From NCBI RefSeq assembly GCF_000336815.1, contig NZ_AOLG01000056.1, positions 181,586 through 220,916 on the forward strand: DNA of 39,331 nucleotides, in the 5' to 3' direction. Numbering within the stretch: the first letter of the stretch is position 1; every line of letters starts with the position of its first letter. The DNA comes from Haloferax prahovense DSM 18310. Its GTDB lineage: Archaea; Halobacteriota; Halobacteria; Halobacteriales; Haloferacaceae. The notes beneath the pieces are model-generated. The model was not told the origin of the DNA. It saw only the letters and a list, made by a program, of their open reading frames with translations, and made no database searches. Positions 6,288 to 13,816 of the stretch are shown here, piece by piece. The translations under genes and the position numbers were made by a program.

Positions 6288-7385
6288 TCACCACGACGTG
6301 ATAGGGACCTCCCGGAGCGGCCCCGGAAGCGGGATATCGACCGTCGAATCGGTGTAGTGCGAGAGGTAGAACCCGACGATGATTTCGAGCGAGCGGGTCG
6401 CCGCGACGCCGGGCGAGTAGTTCTCCGCCGTCCCGTCGAGGAGGTCCTGCACGTGGGCCGCCGCGTTGGCGAACGACCCCTTGTAGTCCGATTCCCACGT
6501 CCACGCGCCCTCGATGCCGGGGAGCGGTCGCTCGACGTGTTCGCCGTCTTCGAGCGACCAGTAGCGCCACTCGCCGTCGTCGTTGTTCATGTAGAGTTTG
6601 CCCTCGGTGCCGATGAAACTCAGCGTCATCGAGGAGATGTCCCGCGGAATCGTGCAGTCCACGGTGACGAACGTGCCGTCGTCCATGACGACGTGTCCGC
6701 CGCCGCCGGCGTCGACGACCGACTCCGTGGCGTCCAGCGCGTCGAGTGCCTCGTTCTCGCCGGTGATGTGGCCGCTCACCCGCGACGCCCGCGCGTCGAG
6801 GAGGTAGACGAGCGTGTCGAGGACGTGCGTGGAGTTCCGCATGAGTTCCATGCGGTACTGCGCGCTCACGGACTTCACGTCGCCGAGGATACCCTCATCG
6901 CGGACGAGGTCGCGGAGTCGGCGAAGCTTGTCCGTGAACCGGAAGGAGTGGTTGATGACGAGTTCCGTGTCGGTCTCCTCGCAGACGGCGACCATCTCCT
7001 CGGCGTCGCTGACGGACGACGCGATGGGTTTCTCGCACCAGATGACCGAGGGGTCGGCCACGGAGCGCGCGGCGTCGACGACGTGGTCGCGGTGGAGGAA
7101 CGACGGCGTGCAGACCGACACCGCGTCGAGGTCCTCGGCTTCGAGCATCGCCTCGTGGCCGACGTACCGGCGGTCCGCGGGGATGTCCCACGCCTCGCCG
7201 AAGGTGTCCAGCTTCGACTCGTCCACGTCGGCGACGGCGACGAGTTCGATGTCGTCGGTCGCGGCGTACCCGCCCGCGTGGCTCGCGTCGATTTTCTCTC
7301 TGCCGATGGCCTCCTCGTCGTGCATGCCGAGGATGCCCATCCCTGCGATGCCGCCCGTGCCGATGATGCCTGCGTGGTAGGTCAT
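6288..7385 (-). CDS. Gfo/Idh/MocA-family NAD(P)-dependent oxidoreductase
   Basis: The 365-residue protein begins with a Rossmann fold (GTGGIAG at 9-15, VAVADVDESK around 49-58) and has the family's CEKP motif at 117-120 with catalytic K119. The C-terminal Gfo/Idh substrate domain follows. The family oxidises or reduces hydroxyl groups of sugars, inositols and related compounds in the cytoplasm. It lies 109 bp downstream of the GH105 gene on the same strand and probably acts on a sugar released from the same polymer. A minus-strand TATA-like CAGTTATGCG near 7430 suggests it also has its own promoter. The precise substrate cannot be read from sequence. Confidence 0.88.
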   Translation of the reverse strand: MTYHAGIIGTGGIAGMGILGMHDEEAIGREKIDASHAGGYAATDDIELVAVADVDESKLDTFGEAWDIPADRRYVGHEAMLEAEDLDAVSVCTPSFLHRDHVVDAARSVADPSVIWCEKPIASSVSDAEEMVAVCEETDTELVINHSFRFTDKLRRLRDLVRDEGILGDVKSVSAQYRMELMRNSTHVLDTLVYLLDARASRVSGHITGENEALDALDATESVVDAGGGGHVVMDDGTFVTVDCTIPRDISSMTLSFIGTEGKLYMNNDDGEWRYWSLEDGEHVERPLPGIEGAWTWESDYKGSFANAAAHVQDLLDGTAENYSPGVAATRSLEIIVGFYLSHYTDSTVDIPLPGPLREVPITSW

Positions 7386-7494
7386 GTGTCTTCTGTCGCT
7401 CGCGTTCGTTCGTCAATGTTCGCCGGAGCGCATAACTGTGGTGCCGGCTCCGAAAGCGCCGAGAAGGATACCGGGGGTCGAGGTCAGCCCGAGG

Positions 7495-8562
7495 TCAGTC
7501 GAGCGCGGCCGCGGCCATCAGGAACCAGCCCTGCCCGTAAGGCGTGTCCGTCAGGGGTGCTTCGGGACCGCCCGGCGGCCCTGCGACGCGGTTGACCGCG
7601 CCCTCTTCGCCGACGACGCGGGAGACGGCCGCGAGCCCGTCTTCGGCGGGTTGGCGGTAGGTCTCCTCGTCGAGGATGCCGAGGTCGATGCCGCGGGCGA
7701 AGGCGTAGGCGAACATGAGCGTCCCCGACGACTCCAGCGGCGTGTGGGGGTCGTCGACGAGGTTGTGCCAGAAGCCGCTGCCGTCCTGCAACGGGAGGAG
7801 CGCCTCGCAGTGCGACCGGAACAGGTCGAGGAGGTCGTCGCGCTTCGGGTGGTCTTCGGGGAGCCGTTCGAGCACGTCAGCCGACGCGGCGGCGGCCCAG
7901 CCGTTGCCGCGGGCCCAGAACGCGCCCTGCGGGTAGTGGTTCGGCTGTTCGACCCAGATGTGTCGGAACAGGCCCGTGTGACTGTCGCGGAGGTGCGCCG
8001 CGTGAATCAGAATCTGCTCGACCGCCTCGTCGAAGGCGTCGTCGTCGCCCGCGGCCGCGCCGTAGCGCGCGAGGAACGGGCACATCATGTAGACGGAGTC
8101 GATCCACAGCGACTTGATGCCCGCGAGTTCGGGGTCGTGGTGAGGGATGCCGCCGTCTTCGGTCCGCTCGAAGGAGAGAAGCGATTCGTAGGCGCGCTCG
8201 GCCGCGTCGAGGTAGCGGTCCTCGCCCGTACGGTCGTAGAAGTCGAGGACGCCGTGACCGATGGCGGTGCTGTTGTTCGTGTTCATGCACTTCTTGACGG
8301 TCAGCTCCCAGCTCGCCTCGTACTCGCGGCCGTGGCTGAAAACCTCAATCGGGTAGCTCGGGCCGTAGCTCAACTGCCCGGCGTCGTTCTGGGTCGCCAC
8401 CGCGGTGTCGACGAAGTGCTTCGCGCGCTCGACCGACTCGTCTCCGCCCTCGGCGAGCAGGCCGTTGATGGCGACGCCGGTAATCCACGATTGACCGTCG
8501 ATGTCCAACGACCGGAGATACGACGCGGCGCGCTGGACTGGTGTAAGCTCGTCTGCTGGCAT
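7495..8562 (-). CDS. GH105 unsaturated rhamnogalacturonyl/glucuronyl hydrolase
   Basis: A 355-residue (alpha/alpha)6-barrel protein of glycoside hydrolase family 105. The catalytic Asp of YteR-type enzymes aligns with D155 in SLWIDSVYMMCPFLARYG, and the family signature ARGNGW is at 217-222. These enzymes hydrate the double bond of 4,5-unsaturated uronic acids left by polysaccharide lyases, releasing the uronate from rhamnogalacturonan or ulvan oligosaccharides. No signal peptide is seen, so it acts on imported oligosaccharides in the cytoplasm. ATG 8562 (MPADELTP) was chosen because an upstream open frame continues through the promoter. It is divergent from the second IclR gene, and a 15-bp perfect palindrome overlaps its start codon. 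Confidence 0.9.
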   Translation of the reverse strand: MPADELTPVQRAASYLRSLDIDGQSWITGVAINGLLAEGGDESVERAKHFVDTAVATQNDAGQLSYGPSYPIEVFSHGREYEASWELTVKKCMNTNNSTAIGHGVLDFYDRTGEDRYLDAAERAYESLLSFERTEDGGIPHHDPELAGIKSLWIDSVYMMCPFLARYGAAAGDDDAFDEAVEQILIHAAHLRDSHTGLFRHIWVEQPNHYPQGAFWARGNGWAAAASADVLERLPEDHPKRDDLLDLFRSHCEALLPLQDGSGFWHNLVDDPHTPLESSGTLMFAYAFARGIDLGILDEETYRQPAEDGLAAVSRVVGEEGAVNRVAGPPGGPEAPLTDTPYGQGWFLMAAAALD

Positions 8563-8576
8563 GGGTACAGTACCCA
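8562..8576. promoter_or_regulatory. 15-bp perfect palindrome at the GH105 start codon
   Basis: TGGGTAC (8562-8568), A, GTACCCA (8570-8576). It lies between the start codon and a minus-strand TATA-like GATACATTTTT at about 8596-8606. That is a position where a bound protein would block transcription. Regulator identity is inferred, the divergent IclR protein being the obvious candidate. Confidence 0.5.
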
Positions 8577-8700
8577 CACGAATACGTGCGAGGATGAAAA
8601 ATGTATCCCATGGCATCGCGCCACCACCGGACGGCGGCCGTGCGCGCCAGTCGGTCAGCCGGTCGGAAACCGAGGAGCGCTCGTTCGTCGCAGCAGACTC

Positions 8701-8717
8701 GTTCCCCAGGCGGGAAC
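8701..8717. promoter_or_regulatory. Operator candidate GTTCCC-N5-GGGAAC at the IclR2 promoter
   Basis: Perfect 6-bp arms around CAGGC end one base before the TATA box at 8719-8726. The 17-mer is 15/17 identical to 13286-13302. The position just upstream of the TATA/BRE element is typical of archaeal activator or autoregulatory sites. Confidence 0.6.
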
Positions 8718-8718
8718 A

Positions 8719-8726
8719 AATATATA
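8719..8726 (+). promoter_or_regulatory. TATA box of the second IclR gene
   Basis: AATATATA is centred 28 bp upstream of ATG 8751, giving a transcript that starts at or within a few bases of the start codon (leaderless). Confidence 0.65.
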
Positions 8727-8750
8727 CGGCTCGGGTTCGACTGTCACACC

Positions 8751-9524
8751 ATGAGCCCCCAACCGAACAAACGCCCCGGCCGAACAATCCGCTCGGTCCA
8801 GATAGCGTTCAATATCATCGACCTCCTCCAGGAGGAGGCTGGCATCGGGGTGACGCGAATCGCCGACGAACTCGGCCACTCGAAGAGCACGGTCCACAGC
8901 CACCTCCGAACGCTCGAAGAGCGGCGCGTCATCGTCCGAGAGGGCGACGGTTACCGCCTCGGCCTGCGCTTCCTCGACGTCGCCTCACACGTCCGCGACC
9001 AGATAGGCAACTTCGACATCGTCCAAAAGGAGGTCGACTCGCTGGCCGAGGAGACGGGTGAAATCGTCCAGTTCGGCGTCGAGGAGTACGGGATGGTCTC
9101 GTACCTCCACAAGGCGCAGGGCGAACACGCCGTCGAGACGCTGTCGCGGGTGGGAACCCAACAGCCGATGTACTCCACGTCGCTCGGCAAGACGATTCTC
9201 GCGTACCTCCCACCCGAGCGCATCGAGGAAATCGCGGCGGCGATGGAGTACGAACCCAAGACGGCGAACACCATCACCGGGCCCGAGGAGCTGTTCGAGG
9301 AACTCGAAACCATCCGCGAGCAGGGGTACGGTATCGACGACGAGGAGAATATCAACGGCCTGCGCTGCGTCTCCGCGCCGGTCAAGAACGACGAGACAAT
9401 CCTCGGCGCGATTAGCATCACCGGCCCGTCGAGCCGGTTCACCGAGGACCGCCTGCACGGCGAACTCGCGGACTACGTCCGAAGCGCCGCGAACGTCATC
9501 GAACTGAACACGAAGTTCTCCTGA
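8751..9524 (+). CDS. IclR-family transcriptional regulator
   Basis: A complete 257-residue IclR protein. The winged HTH spans roughly residues 13-75, with SVQIAFNIIDLLQEE, VTRIADELGHSKSTVHSHLRTLEE and a wing ending in GDGYRLGLRF. The effector domain has STSLGKTILAYLP and NINGLRCVSAPVKN. It lies between the divergent GH105 gene and the convergent aldehyde dehydrogenase gene, so it is the likely local regulator of the uronate branch. A palindrome directly upstream of its TATA box suggests autoregulation, and a near-identical copy of that site lies upstream of the SGNH esterase gene (13286-13302). ATG 8751 was chosen because the TATA box is 28 bp away; upstream in-frame ATGs would lie inside the promoter. 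Confidence 0.93.
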   Translation: MSPQPNKRPGRTIRSVQIAFNIIDLLQEEAGIGVTRIADELGHSKSTVHSHLRTLEERRVIVREGDGYRLGLRFLDVASHVRDQIGNFDIVQKEVDSLAEETGEIVQFGVEEYGMVSYLHKAQGEHAVETLSRVGTQQPMYSTSLGKTILAYLPPERIEEIAAAMEYEPKTANTITGPEELFEELETIREQGYGIDDEENINGLRCVSAPVKNDETILGAISITGPSSRFTEDRLHGELADYVRSAANVIELNTKFS

Positions 9525-9546
9525 GCGCGCGGGGGCCCGCGGCTCA
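9522..9546. terminator. Shared hairpin between convergent IclR2 and aldehyde dehydrogenase genes
   Basis: Only 19 bp separate the two stop codons. CGCGGG (9528-9533) and CCCGCG (9536-9541) form the core; TGAGC (9522-9526) and GCTCA (9542-9546) extend it, with one bulged G at 9527, and both stop codons are part of the arms. It is a likely bidirectional transcript-end structure. Confidence 0.5.
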
Positions 9547-10995
9547 GTAGTTCTCGTAGATGGTCTTCACCGACGAGAAGAAGTCGAGGCCGGCGTCGCC
9601 CTGCTCGCGGTACGTGTTAGTGGACGAGTCCTTGTAGCCGCCGAAGGGGACGTGGAGTTCGAGACCGGTCGTCTTCTCGTTGATTTTCGCGACGCCCGCT
9701 TCGACCTCGTTGACGAAGCGCTTGCCCTCGCTGAGGTCCTGCGTGACGATGCTGGCCGACAGCCCGTAGTCAACGTCGTTGGCGAGGTCGAGCGCGTCCT
9801 CGAAGGAGTCGGCCTTGACGACCGCGAGGACGGGACCGAAAATCTCCTCTTGAGCGATACGAGCGTCGTTTTCGACGCCGGAGAACACGGTCGGCTCGAC
9901 GAAGTAGCCGTCGTCGTAGTCGTCGCCGGAGAGTCGGCTGCCACCGGCTTCGAGCGTCGCGCCCTCCGAGGAGCCGATGTCGATGTATTCGAGCGTCGAG
10001 GACAGTTCGTTCTCGGAGACGTGCGGGCCCATGTCGGGGTCGTCGAGTCCGTCGCCGACGACGAGCGACTCGGCGTAGTCGGAGACGGCCGCGACGAACT
10101 CGTCGTACACGTCCTCGTGGACGATGGCGCGCGAGGTGGCCGTACACGACTGGCCGGTCGTGCCGAACGCGCCGACGCCGACGGTCTCGGCGGCCGCCTC
10201 GATGTCCGCGCTGGGCATCACGACGGTCGGGTTCTTGCCGCCCATCTCACACTGGACGCGCTTGAGGTCGACCGCGGCCGTCTCGGCGACCATCGTCCCC
10301 ACGGCGGTGCTGCCGGTAAACGAGACGCCGTCGATGCGCTCGCTCTCGATGAGCGGACCGCCGACCTCGCTGCCGGAGCCGGTGATGGTGTTCGCCACGC
10401 CGGCCGGGAGTCCCGCGTCGTCGAGACATTCGAGGACGATGGAGACGACGCCCGGAGCTTCGGACGCCGGCTTGAGGACGACGGTGTTACCGGCCGCGAG
10501 CGCCGGGGCGAGCTTCCAGACCGGGATGGCGATGGGGTAGTTCCACGGCGTGATGAGCGCGACCGTCCCGAGGGGTTCGTGCTTCGTGTAGAGGTCCTTG
10601 CCGGGGGCGCTCGCGGACTTGACGGTGCCGCCGAAGTCCCGCGCCTTCGCGCCGTAGTAGTGGAAGATGTCGATGGCGCGCTGTACCTCGCCGCCCGCCT
10701 CGGAGCGCGTCTTGCCCTCCTCGCGGACGAGCACCTCGGTCGCCTCTTCCTTGCGCGCTTCGAGGTTGTTGCCGGCCTCGCGGAGAATCGCGCCGCGGGA
10801 CGGGCCGGGCGTCGACGCCCACTCGTCCTGTGCGGCGACGGCCGCGTCGAGCGCCGCCTCGACGTCCGCTTCGGAGGACGCCGGGTGGACGCTGACGACT
10901 TCGCCGGCCGCCGCGGGGTTCGTGACTTCGAACGTCTCTCCCGACTGGGAGTCTGTCCATTCGCCGTCGATGAAGTTACCGTAGGTTCTCGACAT
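9544..10995 (-). CDS. Aldehyde dehydrogenase, candidate 2-oxoglutarate semialdehyde dehydrogenase
   Basis: A 483-residue NAD(P)-dependent aldehyde dehydrogenase with all catalytic positions visible: N152 in TPWNYP, K175 in VLKPAS, E250 in QCEMGGKNP and nucleophile C284 in GQSCTATS. EEIFGPVLAV follows in the C-terminal third. The family oxidises aldehydes to acids. In oxidative pentose and hexuronate pathways an enzyme of this type turns 2,5-dioxopentanoate (2-oxoglutarate semialdehyde) into 2-oxoglutarate. The nearby uronate dehydrogenase-like and DapA-family genes fit that role, but lactaldehyde or succinate semialdehyde are possible substrates. ATG 10995 (MSRTYGNFIDGEW) was preferred over the upstream ATG 11058 because it starts the conserved region and a TATA-like GCTTACTTAG lies about 27 bp upstream. 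Confidence 0.92.
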   Translation of the reverse strand: MSRTYGNFIDGEWTDSQSGETFEVTNPAAAGEVVSVHPASSEADVEAALDAAVAAQDEWASTPGPSRGAILREAGNNLEARKEEATEVLVREEGKTRSEAGGEVQRAIDIFHYYGAKARDFGGTVKSASAPGKDLYTKHEPLGTVALITPWNYPIAIPVWKLAPALAAGNTVVLKPASEAPGVVSIVLECLDDAGLPAGVANTITGSGSEVGGPLIESERIDGVSFTGSTAVGTMVAETAAVDLKRVQCEMGGKNPTVVMPSADIEAAAETVGVGAFGTTGQSCTATSRAIVHEDVYDEFVAAVSDYAESLVVGDGLDDPDMGPHVSENELSSTLEYIDIGSSEGATLEAGGSRLSGDDYDDGYFVEPTVFSGVENDARIAQEEIFGPVLAVVKADSFEDALDLANDVDYGLSASIVTQDLSEGKRFVNEVEAGVAKINEKTTGLELHVPFGGYKDSSTNTYREQGDAGLDFFSSVKTIYENY

Positions 10996-11040
10996 TCGAC
11001 CTAGCCATGCACACCCATCACTAAGTAAGCTTCTCATGCC

Positions 11041-11056
11041 GGCGGCGGTGGCCGCC
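11041..11056. terminator. GC-rich stem-loop downstream of the AEC transporter gene
   Basis: GGCGGC (11041-11046), loop GGTG, GCCGCC (11051-11056), about 75 nt past the transporter stop on the minus strand and just upstream of the aldehyde dehydrogenase promoter. It is a plausible transcript-end structure, with no strong T-tract. Confidence 0.35.
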
Positions 11057-11131
11057 ACGCGTTCGTGACCGTCACAAGGCGCGAGAGAATCGAATTCGGG
11101 CGTTCGGAAGAGCTACCGACGAGCCGCCACC

Positions 11132-12040
11132 TCAGAGAAGGAACTGGAGGACGACGAAGAGCGTCACGACCGAGACGGCGGTGGTGGCGAACACGTTTAT
11201 CGACGCGAGGTCGGCGTCGCCGCCGAGTTCGTTCGCGTAGATGAACGACGAGACGGCGGTCGGCGTCGCGAGCATCGTCACGCCGGCTTGGACCGTCGTC
11301 CAACTCGACGCGAGCGTCGAGAACACCGCGAAGGCGACGAGCGGCATCAAGATGACCTTGCTACCGACGACAGCCCCGACGGTGCGGAGGTCGAGCGACT
11401 CGGCGGAGACGGTGAGCGACGCGCCGATGGAGAGCAGCGCCACGGGGAGCGCGAGCGAGGCGAGCGCGTCGAGGCCCGTCACGAGAACCCCGGGGACGCC
11501 GAGACCGAGCCCGGAAAAGGAGAGCCCCAACACGAGCGCCGGGATGACCGGCGTCTTGAGCACGCCGATAAACTCCTCTTTGAACGACACGTCAGCGCCG
11601 TTGACGAGGACGAGAACGGTGATGGTGAGCGGGACGTGGGTGAGCGCGCCGACGCCGAGGATGACGCTCGCCTTCGCCGTCGTCAGCGAGCCGAACGTCG
11701 AAGCGACGAGCGGGAGGCCGAGGAAGCCGAGGTTAGAGTAGTACGACTGGACGATGGCGACGCTCCGAACCGAGTCCGGCGACACCCGGCGGTGGACGAC
11801 CCAGCCGACGGCGAGCATGGTGAAGAGGACGAGCCAGAAGCCCAGAAGGAGCGTCGGCTCGATGACCTCGCGAATCGGCTGGTCGTACGTCGAGGTGAAC
11901 ACGAGCGCGGGGAGCGCGAAGGCGAACGCGAAGAACGTGAGCTTGTCGCGGCGGCTACTGTCGAGGAGGCCGAGACGCTTCGCTAGCGCCCCGAGGCAGA
12001 GCACCCCGAGCATGTAGCCCAGATTTGCGGCGACGGTCAT
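11132..12040 (-). CDS. AEC (auxin efflux carrier) family membrane transporter
   Basis: A 302-residue protein that is almost entirely hydrophobic, with about ten predicted transmembrane helices in two five-helix halves. The N-terminal NLGYMLGVLCLGALAKRLGLL, the mid-protein YYSNLGFLGLPLV and TPVIPALVLGLSFS, and the C-terminal TTVQAGVTMLATPTAVSSFIYANELGGD are characteristic of the AEC family (PF03547). Members move organic anions such as malate, malonate or other carboxylates across the cytoplasmic membrane. Lying between an aldehyde dehydrogenase and an SGNH esterase in a sugar-acid locus, it may export or import an organic acid intermediate; direction and substrate are unknown. It starts 98 bp after the SGNH stop and may be cotranscribed with it. 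Confidence 0.88.
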   Translation of the reverse strand: MTVAANLGYMLGVLCLGALAKRLGLLDSSRRDKLTFFAFAFALPALVFTSTYDQPIREVIEPTLLLGFWLVLFTMLAVGWVVHRRVSPDSVRSVAIVQSYYSNLGFLGLPLVASTFGSLTTAKASVILGVGALTHVPLTITVLVLVNGADVSFKEEFIGVLKTPVIPALVLGLSFSGLGLGVPGVLVTGLDALASLALPVALLSIGASLTVSAESLDLRTVGAVVGSKVILMPLVAFAVFSTLASSWTTVQAGVTMLATPTAVSSFIYANELGGDADLASINVFATTAVSVVTLFVVLQFLL

Positions 12041-12138
12041 ACCCTCCCATCGAACAGGGGGGTCCTTCCGTGTTACGCTCGCGGAGATTTCGTTCGGAAA
12101 ATTCGACTACGAGAGCGTCTGAGTCGCGCATATCCCGG

Positions 12139-13173
12139 TCAATCGTCCATGAGAGATTCGAGCTCGCGCGCGAGGCGCTCACCGATGCGAACCATCGCGT
12201 CGTCGCCGGGGTGAACGAGGTCGGTCGTCATCCCGCTGGCGGTCGGCAGGAGGTCGGGACCCTCCACGAGGTGGACGTTGTCGTAGCCGCACTCGGCGAC
12301 CACGTCGCGAAGGTGCTGGCGGAACGTCTCGGAGAGCGTCGCTTCCTCGTGGTTCCGTTTGTATTCGCGCACGTGCGGGAACAGCGTGATGCAGGCGACG
12401 GGTTTCGTCGGGTTCGCCGCGGCGACGGTCTCGACCATATCCGCGGCCCGGTCGCGGAACTCGTCGGGCGAGAACCGACCGACCATGTTCACCGAAAGCG
12501 AGAGCGTCGCCACGTCCCAGTCGTCGCGGGCGGCGATGTGCTCGGCCATCGCGGGGTCGCAGTAGGCGGTCCCGCAGGAGCCGAGGTTTATCGGGTCCGC
12601 GCCGAGTCGCCGCGCCGTCTGATTGACGTACGTGAGCATCTCCGCAGAGGGGGCTTCGCCCTCGGTAATCGACGTGCCGTACGCGAGGTATCGGAGGCTC
12701 GGCACCTCGTCGGCGGTCGGCGGCCGCCGCGTGCCCTCGACGTCGTGGTAGTAGATGTGGCCGCCGCGGTGGTCGCCGGGGAAGACGAGTCGACACACGT
12801 CGGGCGCGTAGCGCATCTCGCCGGTCGCTTCGGGGTCGAGGTCGGAAAGCGACTCCGGGGGAGACAGTTCGACCGTCTTCGGTTCCGGCCCGAGCGTGAA
12901 CTCCTCGCCTGTCGCCTGAAAATCCCCCCAGAACGGACGAACGAGGCTGTTTCGCTCCTCGGAGGAGAGCGTGATACGGACCGTCTCCTCCGGGACGAAC
13001 CGAATCTCGGTCCCCGCCGGATGAGACATCCGCGTCTGCGCGCCGGTGTTCAGGCCGCTCCTGACCGCCTCCGGAACGCGGAGCAATCGAAGTCCCTCCC
13101 GGGGTCGAACCCGTTGGAGCGCCCTGACGTTGTGGAACTGAATGTCGTCGTGCTGGATATCGTCGTGCTGCAT
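12139..13173 (-). CDS. SGNH/GDSL-type hydrolase, candidate carbohydrate acetylesterase
   Basis: A 344-residue protein with two parts. The N-terminal 150 or so residues look like a beta-sandwich accessory domain. The C-terminal SGNH domain has block I as LAYGTSITEG (GTS replacing the usual GDS), block II Gly in NLGSCGTAYC, an Asn in SLSVNMVG and block V Asp-His in TDLVHPGDD, close to the C-terminus. These hydrolases remove acyl groups, and rhamnogalacturonan acetylesterases belong to the same fold. No signal peptide is visible, so it acts inside the cell. ATG 13173 was chosen over 13200. The N-terminus starts with a short tandem repeat QHDDIQHDDIQ encoded by an imperfect 15-bp duplication. The ester substrate is inferred from the neighbourhood only. 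Confidence 0.83.
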   Translation of the reverse strand: MQHDDIQHDDIQFHNVRALQRVRPREGLRLLRVPEAVRSGLNTGAQTRMSHPAGTEIRFVPEETVRITLSSEERNSLVRPFWGDFQATGEEFTLGPEPKTVELSPPESLSDLDPEATGEMRYAPDVCRLVFPGDHRGGHIYYHDVEGTRRPPTADEVPSLRYLAYGTSITEGEAPSAEMLTYVNQTARRLGADPINLGSCGTAYCDPAMAEHIAARDDWDVATLSLSVNMVGRFSPDEFRDRAADMVETVAAANPTKPVACITLFPHVREYKRNHEEATLSETFRQHLRDVVAECGYDNVHLVEGPDLLPTASGMTTDLVHPGDDAMVRIGERLARELESLMDD

Positions 13174-13285
13174 ACCGTGTGAGTCTCGCACACGCCGCAC
13201 CTACTTATCGCTACCTCCAGCGACCGACACGCGGCGGCGATCGCGGCGAGATTCGGCGCGAGACGAGCCCTCGTCCGGCAGTCGG

Positions 13286-13302
13286 GTTCCCGAGGCGGGA
13301 AA
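13286..13302. promoter_or_regulatory. Second copy of the GTTCCC-S-AGGCGGGAA palindrome
   Basis: TTCCCG (13287-13292), AGG, CGGGAA (13296-13301). It differs at only two of 17 positions from the site in front of the second IclR gene (8701-8717), and an A/T-rich tract follows it in the same orientation. It is a probable target of the same regulator. Confidence 0.6.
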
Positions 13303-13325
13303 ATTACAAACGTATGTTTGTAATT
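13302..13325. promoter_or_regulatory. 24-bp AT-rich palindrome abutting the shared operator
   Basis: AATTACAAAC (13302-13311), GTAT, GTTTGTAATT (13316-13325), ten perfect base pairs in each arm. It touches the GC-rich palindrome at 13287-13301, so two different proteins may bind side by side, or the tract may include a promoter element. Confidence 0.55.
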
Positions 13326-13504
13326 CATAGGCGACTATAGCGCCGAATTCGCGCGTTCGTCGTTCGGAGCGGCGAGCCAAAAAGAACCGCAAACCAGCTA
13401 AACCACCGATTCAACGCATTTAGAGGCCCGAAACACCTCGTTCGTAAGCAGGGAACGAGAAACCCCTCAGAAGTGAATAATAAGGCACGATTCGGCGATT
13501 GTTC

Positions 13505-13521
13505 GTTCGCCAGTGGCGAAC
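13505..13521. promoter_or_regulatory. Perfect 17-bp palindrome GTTCGCCA-G-TGGCGAAC
   Basis: Eight-bp arms flank a single G. On the minus strand it lies about 20 bp upstream of a TATA-like CCTTATTATT, so it could control a transcript running toward the SGNH gene. It matches the TTCCCCAGGCGGGAA core of 8702-8716 at 11 of 15 positions. Confidence 0.5.
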
Positions 13522-13816
13522 AAAATCGGGTGGGACGCGGACCGCGCGGCTCTCAGTCTCCGGAGGGCTGTCCGCTCGGCTGTCCGAAGTGAGGAGGTAA
13601 CGCAGTTGTCACGGGTCGAGAGCCGGTGGTTACAAACGGACCGGTGAGCCGTGAAAACGGCTCGGCAGCGGAGTGATGACGGCGAGACGACGAAAAGTGG
13701 TGGTGGGGTGCGTCCGACCGATGCGGCCGGGTGCGTCAGACAGGTGTGGTGAGCGTGGTCAGTCGGTGTCGGTGCGGTCGGAGCCGTCGGTTCGCGCTCC
13801 GGTCGCAGTCGTCGGT

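Larger units (their letters stand above)
13174..13816. promoter_or_regulatory. 643-bp non-coding region with several palindromes
   Basis: The gap lies between the DapA-family stop and the SGNH start, both on the minus strand. A minus-strand TATA-like CGATAAGTAG at about 13203-13212 serves the SGNH gene. Further out are two abutting palindromes (13287-13301, 13302-13325), an inverted repeat CTCGTTC (13437-13443) / GAACGAG (13453-13459), an AT-rich TATA-like patch AATAATAAGG near 13477-13486 and a palindrome at 13505-13521. Toward 13817 are GGTC-rich repeats. No reading frame has haloarchaeal composition. A long leader or an RNA gene is possible. Confidence 0.45.
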
